Positions 28,112-36,078 of a stretch of 64,000 nt of DNA are shown here, in pieces. The first letter of the stretch is position 1; each line of letters opens with the position of its first letter. Location of the stretch: NCBI RefSeq assembly GCF_000092125.1, contig NC_014212.1, positions 1,942,001 through 2,006,000 of the forward strand, written 5' to 3'. The position numbers were made by a program, and so were the translations under genes. Under the pieces are notes generated by a model. It did not search any database. It worked only from the letters and a program-made list of their open reading frames with translations, and was not told the origin of the DNA. This DNA is from Allomeiothermus silvanus DSM 9946 (GTDB taxonomy: Bacteria; Deinococcota; Deinococci; Deinococcales; Thermaceae).

Positions 28112-29632
28112 ATGAAAGCAAAGGCTTTACTGCTGGCAGTGGCGATGACGGCATTGGCCGCGTGCGGGACGCAACAGGCGCCGCAAAGCGGCGGGGTGGG
28201 ACCACAGACGAACTCGGGACCGCGGGTGGACCCGATCTTCGTCGCTGGCAACCCGACCTGTCAGGACCTCGGCTATACCTACGAATTCAAGCTCGACCTC
28301 GACCCTGCTTCGGGCGAGTACACCGACGCGGCGACGGGCGTCAAGGTGACGATCACGAACAACGCCGCAGGTGACGGGGTTCTCGACGCCTGGTCGGCAA
28401 CTTTCGAAGGAAATCCCTTCGGGATCGACGCCGTGATCATGAAGGGTGGGCCTGGCGCCAACGTTTACGTCTACAACCCGGAAGCCACGGCCGATGGCAA
28501 CCTCGTGACTCCCACCAACCCCAGCAACGGGAAGCCCTACGGCATCTCCCACGTCAGCTTCTGCTTCGACTTCAACGTCATCGTCACCAAGACCGCCGAC
28601 CCCTCGCTGAAGCGCACCTGGACCTGGAACATCGAGAAGAAGGCCGACCAGAGCAGCCTGACGCTCTCGGCAGGGCAGTCCTTCATCGTCAACTACACGG
28701 TGAAGGTGAGCGCCACCTCCACGGACAGCGACTGGAAAGTCGGCGGGGAGATCAAGGTCAAGAACCCGGACCCCAACTACGCCGCCACCCTCACCAGCGT
28801 CACCGACGTGATCTCGAAGGCCGGCGACCCCGACGTTGTCGCTACCGTGAACTGCGGGGTGACTTTCCCCTATAACCTCCCCTCCGGGCAGACTCTCACC
28901 TGCACCTACACGGCCAGCCTCCCCAACGGCGACACCCGGACCAACACCGCCACCGCCGCCACCGCCGGCAAGGTCGAGGGCGGTTCGGGCACGGCCACGG
29001 TGGACTTCAGCAAGGCCACCATCACCCAGGTGGACGACAAGGCGGACGTCACCGACAGCCTGCAGGGCAACCTCGGCACCGCGAGCGCCCCGGGCACCAC
29101 CTTCACCTACAGCCGGACCCTCAAGTACGACGCCTGCGGGCAGTACACCTACGGCAACACCGCCTCGCTCACCACCAACACCACCGGGGCGACCGGCTCC
29201 TCGTCGTGGTCGGTCGCGGTGAACGTGCCCTGCGCCACCGGCTGCACCCTCACCCCCGGCTACTGGAAGACCCACTCCAAGTACGGCCCCGCGCCCTACG
29301 ACGACACCTGGGCCCAGGTCGGCGAAGACGCGGCCTTCTTCCTGAGCGGCCAGACGTACTACCAGGTGCTGTGGACCCCGCCCGGCGGCAACGCCTACTA
29401 CATCCTGGCCCACGCCTACATCGCCGCCCGGCTCAACCAGCTCGGCGGTGCCGACTTCACCGCGGCCCAGGCCGCCTTCAACTCGGCCACCGCGCTGTTC
29501 GGTACGTACACCCCGGCGCAGGTGGCGGCCATGAAGGGCAGCAGCACCGTGCGCCAGCAGTTCAACAGCCTGGCGGCCACGCTCGACAACTACAACAACG
29601 GCCTCATCGGCCCCGGCCACTGCAGCGAGTGA
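28112..29632 (+). CDS. Lipoprotein with Ig-like middle and a TPGYWKTH C-terminal domain
   Basis: 506 residues. A signal peptide with lipobox ALAACG places it on the cell surface or in the periplasm. The middle has repeated beta-sandwich-like segments (for example FNVIVTKTADPSLKRTWTWNIEKKAD, shortened: TKTADPS and NTATAAT motifs, as in conserved-repeat surface domains). The last 130 residues start with CTLTPGYWKTHSKYG and end in GPGHC; the flanking cysteines may be disulfide-bonded. TPGYWKTH modules occur in exported bacterial proteins of unknown function. The coding sequence is GC-rich and seems to lack the CTCGAG palindrome common elsewhere, suggesting recent transfer. An IS982-like element ends about 50 bp upstream. 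Confidence 0.65.
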   Translation: MKAKALLLAVAMTALAACGTQQAPQSGGVGPQTNSGPRVDPIFVAGNPTCQDLGYTYEFKLDLDPASGEYTDAATGVKVTITNNAAGDGVLDAWSATFEGNPFGIDAVIMKGGPGANVYVYNPEATADGNLVTPTNPSNGKPYGISHVSFCFDFNVIVTKTADPSLKRTWTWNIEKKADQSSLTLSAGQSFIVNYTVKVSATSTDSDWKVGGEIKVKNPDPNYAATLTSVTDVISKAGDPDVVATVNCGVTFPYNLPSGQTLTCTYTASLPNGDTRTNTATAATAGKVEGGSGTATVDFSKATITQVDDKADVTDSLQGNLGTASAPGTTFTYSRTLKYDACGQYTYGNTASLTTNTTGATGSSSWSVAVNVPCATGCTLTPGYWKTHSKYGPAPYDDTWAQVGEDAAFFLSGQTYYQVLWTPPGGNAYYILAHAYIAARLNQLGGADFTAAQAAFNSATALFGTYTPAQVAAMKGSSTVRQQFNSLAATLDNYNNGLIGPGHCSE

Positions 29633-29646
29633 CCGGCGGACAGTCC

Positions 29647-29673
29647 CCGGGACCCGGCCAGGCCGGGTCCCGG
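29647..29673 (+). terminator. Strong hairpin after the TPGYWKTH lipoprotein
   Basis: A near-perfect 12- to 13-bp GC stem (CCGGGACCCGGCC against GGCCGGGTCCCGG) begins 15 bp after the stop. The T-run is poor, so termination is likely but not certain. Confidence 0.6.
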
Positions 29674-29709
29674 CTTGGCATTCGCCCGCCGCCGGGGGAC
29701 AATCAGGCC

Positions 29710-30207
29710 ATGGGCGTTCGCAAGGTGGAGCGGATCAGCGGGCGGGTGGGCGGAGAGGCGGCGGGGTTCGACCTCGAGCTCACCTGGGACGGCACGCGCC
29801 TGAAGGGCCGCGTCGGCGGCGCGGTGGTGGGCAAGGACGTAAACCTCAGCCTGCACAGCGGCTTCGTCACCGGGCGGGTGGGGGGCAGCCTCGAGGGCTT
29901 CGACGTGGCCGGAAGCCTTCAGCCCCACGCGGTCGAGGTGCGCTTCGGCGGCAACACCCTGGGGCAGGACCTCAGGCTCGAGCTGTCGCGGGGCCAGGTT
30001 CGCGGGCGGCTCGGGGGCAGCCTGATCGGCAACGACGTCGCCCTCGAGCACTCCAGCGAGCAGCTCAGCGGGCGCATCGGCGGCCGCAGGGACGGCAAGG
30101 ACGTGCGCCTGAGCACCCAGGCCCCGCCGGAGGTGGCGGCGTTGGCGGCGGCCATCGCCTTCCAGTTGCTCGAGGAGTCGGCGGCGGGGGCGGGCTCGAG
30201 CGGCTAG
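29710..30207 (+). CDS. Protein built of six 22-residue repeats, function unknown
   Basis: 165 residues. Residues 9-140 are six contiguous units of exactly 22 residues with the pattern [ILV]xGRxGGxxxGxDxxL. Unit openings are ISGRVGG, LKGRVGG, VTGRVGG, VEVRFGG, VRGRLGG and LSGRIGG. The regular Gly-Gly turn and alternating residues suggest a beta-solenoid or beta-roll. There is no signal peptide. A helical alanine-rich tail of about 25 residues follows. ATG at 29710 has GACAAT ending 6 nt upstream, like the leaderless starts elsewhere. I do not recognise the family. It is flanked by the TPGYWKTH lipoprotein and an IS481-like element. Confidence 0.7.
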   Translation: MGVRKVERISGRVGGEAAGFDLELTWDGTRLKGRVGGAVVGKDVNLSLHSGFVTGRVGGSLEGFDVAGSLQPHAVEVRFGGNTLGQDLRLELSRGQVRGRLGGSLIGNDVALEHSSEQLSGRIGGRRDGKDVRLSTQAPPEVAALAAAIAFQLLEESAAGAGSSG

Positions 30208-30256
30208 CCTCTGCCCCCTTGAGGACGAGCCGGAACGCGGCATGACCTAAGCCGGC

Positions 30257-31396
30257 TGAACCCGGACAAACACATGTGAGACTCTAAGCTGGGATAAAAA
30301 GAGGGGAACCGACCAGGAAAGGAGGTTCCCCAGGTGCAGTTTACCACCGTTGGCCGAGAGATATGGAGAGGCGCTAGACAAGCACAGAGGCTGGCCGAGG
30401 CCAACGCAAGCGACCCAGAGGTCCAGGAACGTCTGCGCAAGCTCCGACTGGTCAAAGCCCTGCGTGAAAGTAAAAAGAGCTGGAAGGAGATCCAGGACCT
30501 GGTCGGGATCAGCCGGGCCACCTACCACCGCTGGCAAAAAGCCCTAAAAGAAAAGGGCCTGGCTGGACTCAAACCCCGCTCCCGCCGCCCTAAGCACCTG
30601 CGCACAAAGGTCCACTGGACCCCAGGGCTGCTCATTAGAATAGAAACTCTCCGCAAGGAAAACCCCACCTGGGGACGCTGGTCCATCTGGCTTACCCTCC
30701 GCAAGGAGGGTTTCCAGATGAGCGAACGCACGGTGGGGCGCATCCTGGCCTACCTGGAGAAGCACCGACGTATCGAGAGCGTGGCCGGCTACCTGGCCCG
30801 GACTCAAAGAGGGAAGCTAAAGCGAAGGGTAAACCGGCCCTACGCCAAAAGGAAGCCCCGAGGATACGAGGCCAGGGCTCCTGGGGACCTGGTCCAGGTG
30901 GACACCCTCACCCTGACCTTAGGACCGGGAAGCATGGTCAAGCACTTCTCGGCGATTGACCTCCATAGCCGGTTTGTCCTGGCGGAGGTGCACAGCCGGG
31001 CCACGGCTAAGCTTTCTGAGGGGTTCTTGTCCTTGCTTCTGGCCAGGGCCCCTTTTCCCATCCGGGCCATCCAGGTGGATGGGGGCAGCGAGTTCATGGC
31101 CGAGTTTGAGGAGGCCTGCTGTGCTCTGGGGATTGCCTTGTTTGTGCTACCGCCGAGGAGTCCTAAACTCAATGGTCACGTGGAGCGGATGCAGCGGACC
31201 TTCAAGGAGGAGTTCTACACCCGGCCTTTGCCCACCCCGCTCAGCGAGCTGCAGGCAGAGCTGGATACCTACCTGGACTACTACAACCGCCGAAGGCCTC
31301 ACATGGCCCTGGGGGGTCTTGCTCCGCTGGAGTTTTTGGCTAAGATGCAAGAGGAGTCGGTTCCTCAAAGAGTCTCAAATGTGTTGACCGATTACA
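30257..31396 (+). mobile_element. IS481-family insertion sequence, copy A
   Basis: 1140 bp with TG...CA ends and imperfect inverted repeats of about 28 bp that share GAGACTCT and CACAT blocks. It matches copy B (43753-44892) throughout. Unlike copy B it has no target duplication: left flank ends GCCGGC, right flank begins TTCTTTT. That suggests a rearrangement after insertion. Confidence 0.9.
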
Positions 31397-31416
31397 TTCT
31401 TTTGATAAGCTGGTAG
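30334..31416 (+). CDS. IS481-family transposase, copy A
   Basis: 360 residues from the GTG at 30334, which follows GGAGGTTCCCCAG. N-terminal helix-turn-helix (SWKEIQDLVGISRATYHRWQKALK), then an rve integrase core with catalytic Asp in DLVQVDTLTL, Asp in IQVDGGSEFMAEF and Glu in LNGHVERMQRTFKEEFY, and the C-terminal YLDYYNRRRPHMALGGLAPLEFL, here only the landmark residues. The reading frame has no stop inside the element: the last seven residues and the stop come from flanking DNA, different from copy B. Confidence 0.9.
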   Translation: MQFTTVGREIWRGARQAQRLAEANASDPEVQERLRKLRLVKALRESKKSWKEIQDLVGISRATYHRWQKALKEKGLAGLKPRSRRPKHLRTKVHWTPGLLIRIETLRKENPTWGRWSIWLTLRKEGFQMSERTVGRILAYLEKHRRIESVAGYLARTQRGKLKRRVNRPYAKRKPRGYEARAPGDLVQVDTLTLTLGPGSMVKHFSAIDLHSRFVLAEVHSRATAKLSEGFLSLLLARAPFPIRAIQVDGGSEFMAEFEEACCALGIALFVLPPRSPKLNGHVERMQRTFKEEFYTRPLPTPLSELQAELDTYLDYYNRRRPHMALGGLAPLEFLAKMQEESVPQRVSNVLTDYILLISW

Positions 31417-31566
31417 ATATCGCGTTACCGGGACATCTATCTCTAAGTGCCGGTCGAACCGGGGCGGTACGCTATGTCGTGGTGCGGTCTAGCAGGTATC
31501 TGGCTCGAGCCGTGCCGTGACCCGGCGAGCCAGCGGCGAACAAATCCAGCGTCTCGAGGAGGACGA

Positions 31567-32085
31567 ATGCGGCAGGGTTGGTCCAGGCTATCGCAGTGGC
31601 TCAGGCGCGGGGGCATCGTCGTGGTGGCCGCGGGGATGATGGGCGTCTTGGGCGGGGCCGGGCTGTACACCGCCCAGCACGCCGAAGCCCTCTCCTACCT
31701 CTCCAACGACCCCAAAGCTTGCGCCAACTGCCACATCATGCGCGAGGTCTACGACGGCTGGCAGAAGGCGAGCCACCACCACGTGGCGGTGTGCGTGGAC
31801 TGCCACCTGCCCCACGACTTCATCGGCAAGTACCTCACCAAGGTCGAGCACGGGTGGAACCACTCGAGGGCCTTCACCATGCAGGACTTCCACGAGCCCA
31901 TCCAGATCGGGCGGCGCAGCGCGGCGGTGGTGGAGCACAACTGCGTGCAGTGCCACCAGGGGCTCATCGGCGGGGTCTTACAGGCCCAGACCGCTTTTCA
32001 GGACGCCCATGCCGGCTTCCGGTCGGCGGGCGACGGCTCATTCGGCTGCGTGCACTGCCACCGGGGCGTGGGGCACGGCGAGTAA
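31567..32085 (+). CDS. nrfH: Cytochrome c nitrite reductase small subunit
   Basis: 172 residues. An N-terminal membrane anchor (residues 14-36) is followed by four CxxCH haem-binding motifs: CANCH, CVDCH, CVQCH and CVHCH, as in NrfH, the NapC/NirT-family quinol dehydrogenase that passes electrons from menaquinol to NrfA. GAGGAGG precedes the ATG at 31567 at good distance. It starts 170 bp after IS481 copy A and is followed 12 bp later by nrfA. Menaquinone as donor fits mqnC in this window. Confidence 0.9.
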   Translation: MRQGWSRLSQWLRRGGIVVVAAGMMGVLGGAGLYTAQHAEALSYLSNDPKACANCHIMREVYDGWQKASHHHVAVCVDCHLPHDFIGKYLTKVEHGWNHSRAFTMQDFHEPIQIGRRSAAVVEHNCVQCHQGLIGGVLQAQTAFQDAHAGFRSAGDGSFGCVHCHRGVGHGE

Positions 32086-32097
32086 CCGGGGGAAATT

Positions 32098-33528
32098 ATG
32101 GCGAGACGATGGATCTGGGTCAGCGCAGTGGTCGCGGTTTTTGCCCTGCTGGGCACGATCGGGATATTGGTGCTTCTGAACAACATCAACACCCGCAAGG
32201 CTGAAGCCCGCGAGACGGTGTTCCGCGTGGCCGACATCACCGAGGACACCACCGACCCCGAGGTCTGGGGCAAGAACTTCCCCCTGCAGTACGACTCCTA
32301 CAAGCGCACCGTGGACACCGTGCGCACGCGCTACGGCGGTTCGGAGGCCATCCAGCGGCTCGACCAGGACCCCCGGCTGCGGGTCCTGTGGAACGGCTAC
32401 CCCTTCGCGGTGGACTTCCGCGAGGACCGGGGCCACGCCTACATGCTCGTCGACCAGCGCGAGACCGAGCGGGTCAAGCAGTTCAAGCAGCCCGGCGCCT
32501 GCCTCAACTGCCACGCCAGCGTGGTCACCGCCTTCCGCGAGGCGGGGGTGAAGGCGGGCATCCCCAAAGACGACGCGCACTTCATGGAGGCCATCTTCAA
32601 GGGCTTCGAGGAGATCAACAAGATGCCCTACGCCGAGGCCACCCAGCTCGTCGAGCACCCGGTGAGCTGCATCGACTGCCACGACCCCAAGACCATGTCC
32701 ATCCGCGTGACCCGCCCGGCCTTCATCAACGGCATCCGGGCGCTGGCGAAGTCCGACGACCCCGTGCCCCACCTGCCCAGCCTCGAGCGCTGGCGCCAGG
32801 GCGACCGCAAGAAGGAGTACGACCCCAACACCGACGCCACGCGCCAGGAGATGCGCTCGATGGTCTGCGGGCAGTGCCACGTGGAGTACCATTTCGCCCC
32901 GCCCGACAAGACCCTCACCTTCCCCTGGCACAACGGGCTCAAGGTCGAGCAGATCGAGCAGCACTACAAGGACGTGAACTGGAAGGACTGGACCCACAAG
33001 GACTCCGGCGCCGACGTGCTCAAGGCCCAGCACCCCGAGTTCGAGATGTGGTCGCAGGGCATCCACGCGCGCTCGGGCGTGGCCTGCGCCGACTGCCACA
33101 TGCCCTACCAGCGGGTAGGCGCGGTCAAGGTCTCCAACCACCACGTGCGCAGCCCCATGCTGAACGTGGCCCAGGCCTGCCAGACCTGCCACAACTACCC
33201 CGAGGAAGAGATCAAGGCCCGCGTCGAGACCATCCAGGGCCGCACCAAGAAGCTCATGGACTCCGCGGAGGACGCGGTGGTGGACCTGATCCGGGCCATC
33301 CAGGCCGCGCAGGCTGCCGGGGCCTCGGATGAAGCGCTGAAAAAGGCCCGCGAGCTCCAGCGCTCGGCCCAGTGGCGCACCGACTACGTCAACGCCGAGA
33401 ACTCGCTGGGCTTCCACGCGCCGCAGGAGGCCGCCCGCATCCTGGGCGAGGCCATCGACTTCGCGCGGCAGGGGCAGCTCGAGGCCGTCAAAGCTCAGCA
33501 GGCCGCGAAACCTGCCACCCAGCGCTAA
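32098..33528 (+). CDS. nrfA: Cytochrome c nitrite reductase (ammonia-forming), catalytic subunit
   Basis: 476 residues. It reduces nitrite to ammonia with six electrons outside the cytoplasmic membrane. After a membrane anchor or signal segment, five haem motifs are seen at residues 135 (CLNCH), 191 (CIDCH), 257 (CGQCH, followed by VEYHF as is typical of NrfA), 330 (CADCH) and 361 (CQTCH). In E. coli the first haem, the catalytic one, has CxxCK; here it is CxxCH, a variant known in some NrfA lineages. The start is ATG at 32098 with GGGGG just upstream. Expressed with nrfH. Confidence 0.92.
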   Translation: MARRWIWVSAVVAVFALLGTIGILVLLNNINTRKAEARETVFRVADITEDTTDPEVWGKNFPLQYDSYKRTVDTVRTRYGGSEAIQRLDQDPRLRVLWNGYPFAVDFREDRGHAYMLVDQRETERVKQFKQPGACLNCHASVVTAFREAGVKAGIPKDDAHFMEAIFKGFEEINKMPYAEATQLVEHPVSCIDCHDPKTMSIRVTRPAFINGIRALAKSDDPVPHLPSLERWRQGDRKKEYDPNTDATRQEMRSMVCGQCHVEYHFAPPDKTLTFPWHNGLKVEQIEQHYKDVNWKDWTHKDSGADVLKAQHPEFEMWSQGIHARSGVACADCHMPYQRVGAVKVSNHHVRSPMLNVAQACQTCHNYPEEEIKARVETIQGRTKKLMDSAEDAVVDLIRAIQAAQAAGASDEALKKARELQRSAQWRTDYVNAENSLGFHAPQEAARILGEAIDFARQGQLEAVKAQQAAKPATQR

Positions 33529-33540
33529 ATATCCCACCCT

Positions 33541-33568
33541 GAAGGGGCGCACGGTGGTGCGCCCCTTC
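33541..33568 (+). terminator. Strong hairpin after nrfA
   Basis: A perfect 12-bp stem GAAGGGGCGCAC/GTGCGCCCCTTC with a GGTG loop begins 12 bp after the nrfA stop. No T-run follows. Confidence 0.7.
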
Positions 33569-33848
33569 GCGCTGGTGGGGATTATTGGGTGAATGACGTT
33601 GGCGGGGACCGCTCCGCCGTCAGGGGCCGGAGGGGGAGGCCATTCCACGTGGCGAGGGCATCGCGGTACGCGATCCGGCATACGCCGGAAACCTGCTCCC
33701 CCTGGGCTCCCCCGACACCCCGCCCACCCCCTCCCGCGTGAGCCGCACACCCCGGCCGGGGACGGGCCCGCAGGTCGAGCGGGTGTCCCCTGGGGAGTGG
33801 GGCTGTAGTTGGCTTACAGGCCGGGCACAACCCAAGTGGATGATTTTT
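33569..33848. other. Non-coding, very GC-rich stretch with two adjacent hairpins
   Basis: I see no convincing gene here. Two perfect small hairpins stand side by side: ATCGCG/CGCGAT with a 3-nt loop (33660-33674) and CCGGC/GCCGG with a 4-nt loop (33675-33688). They could belong to a small structured RNA or a degraded repeat. Confidence 0.4.
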
Positions 33849-33918
33849 AGCTATTGGCTATCGGCTATCAGCTATCAGCTATGGGCTATCGACCATCGAC
33901 CATCGACCATCGACCATC
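33849..33918. repeat. Ten-unit heptanucleotide array
   Basis: 70 bp of exact 7-bp periodicity: AGCTATT, GGCTATC twice, AGCTATC, AGCTATG, GGCTATC, then GACCATC four times. It lies between nrfA and the ackA remnant. A related three-unit array on the complementary strand is at 63151-63171. Confidence 0.9.
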
Positions 33919-33982
33919 AGCGTTCTACGTCCAACTCCAGAAAGGGAATCTTGTCCTCCCCCTGCCGTTAGGATGGTCGGTG

Positions 33983-34993
<1,011 letters not shown>

Positions 34994-35090
34994 CGGAAGC
35001 CTGGATGTATTTAGGCATGATACGCTTGTTGGTGAAGCGGCTGGCCAGGGCCGCGTAGCCTCCTGTGGAGGACTTTTACAACAGTTTCTC

Positions 35091-35465
35091 AAACCCGGTG
35101 AGCTGGTCCTGGCCACGATCTCGGTGACCCCCCAGCGCAAGGGAGCGCTGCGCTACCTACTGATCGAAGACGGTATCCCGGCGGGCTTTAGCGCCGTGGA
35201 GGACGCCGGGATGCAGATCGAGGGGGCGGACACCCCCTACAGGAGCGATTACTACGGTTGGAACCACTGGTACGACGGGCGCGAGTTCCGCGACCAGCGG
35301 GCGGAGTTTTACTTCAGTTACCTCGACCGGCCCATTACCTTCAACTACGTGCTGCGGGCCGAGACCCCAGGCCGCTACAGCGCCTTGCCCACCGTGGCCT
35401 GGCTGATGTACGAGCCGGAGGTGCGCGGGGTAGGAACCGAGCGGGTGTTACGGGTCGGACCATGA
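35091..35465 (+). pseudogene. C-terminal remnant of a bacterial alpha-2-macroglobulin
   Basis: The frame opens directly behind the IS remnant with KPGELVLATISVTPQRKG and continues through YLLIEDGIPAGFSAVED, DYYGWNHWYDGREFRDQRAEFY (partly shown), LRAETPGRYSALPTVAWLMYEPEVRG. This is the last domain of bacterial A2M-family proteins, large envelope protease inhibitors of over 1000 residues. The whole N-terminal part, including any thioester domain, is missing. The stop TGA overlaps the ATG of the next gene, which shows the original gene was coupled to it. Confidence 0.7.
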
Positions 35466-36058
35466 AGGCATACTGGGTATCGCTGATCCTCATCAGCTGG
35501 CCCCTCGCGCCGCCCGTCCAGGCCCAAACCTGGCAAGCCTACCAAAGCCCCGGCTTCACCGTCCAAACTGCCTCCAAAGCCGACGCCCGGTACCTCGCGC
35601 GCCTCTTCCAAACCCTCGAGCGCGCCCGCAAAGACCTAAAGGAGTGGGGTCTCCAGCCTCCCGATCGGGTCTGGGTGGTGGTTCACCCAAACCTCGAGTC
35701 CTACCGCAAAGCCACCGCTCAGCCCTGGTTCGTACTGGCCCAGGCCAACCGGCCCCAACACCGAATGGATCTGCAGAGGCTTTCCGTGGTGGTCGAACGG
35801 GGGCAGCTCGAGGCGGTCTTGCGCCACGAATACTTCCACCTGGCCCAACCTGAGGACTGGCCAAGCTGGCTGGCCGAGGGCTCGGCGATGATCTTCGCGG
35901 GGCAGAAGCCGACGGCCAAAGCCTTGCCAGGGATCTCGGCGGCGAGGCTCGAAGAGATCCTGGCCAACCCGCCGAACTCACAAACCCTGGCGAGGGCGAT
36001 GGCAGCAGCATACGATCGAGCACGGGCCTACTGGAAAAAGCGTGGGCGTGCTCCCTGA
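35462..36058 (+). CDS. Secreted gluzincin-like metalloprotease
   Basis: 198 residues with a signal peptide (MKAYWVSLILISWPLAPPVQA). The zinc motif HEYFH is followed 11 residues later by WLAEGSA, in which the Glu would be the third ligand, as in peptidase MA-like gluzincins. The start ATG overlaps the stop of the alpha-2-macroglobulin remnant (ATGA), so the two were once one operon: an inhibitor-type trap protein and a small secreted protease-like protein. With the upstream gene broken, expression may now be changed. Peptidase activity is inferred from the motif only. Confidence 0.65.
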   Translation: MKAYWVSLILISWPLAPPVQAQTWQAYQSPGFTVQTASKADARYLARLFQTLERARKDLKEWGLQPPDRVWVVVHPNLESYRKATAQPWFVLAQANRPQHRMDLQRLSVVVERGQLEAVLRHEYFHLAQPEDWPSWLAEGSAMIFAGQKPTAKALPGISAARLEEILANPPNSQTLARAMAAAYDRARAYWKKRGRAP

Positions 36059-36078
36059 GTCCCAGCATAATAAACCTG

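Noticed and set aside
28127-29620. A long open frame of nearly 500 codons on the minus strand opposite the TPGYWKTH lipoprotein gene
   Set aside because: It is rich in Gly, Val and Arg with no recognisable motif, as expected from the mirror of GC-rich codons. The plus-strand frame has a signal peptide and sensible domains.
32038-33750. A 570-codon minus-strand frame across nrfA
   Set aside because: It is the antisense image of nrfA. All five haem motifs lie on the plus strand.
33849-33918. CRISPR array
   Set aside because: Units are 7 bp and contiguous with no spacers, and no cas genes are in the window.
33854-33982. N-terminal extension of AckA through the heptanucleotide array
   Set aside because: The extra residues only translate the repeat; AckA proteins start at MxxLVLNCGSSS, which fits 33983.
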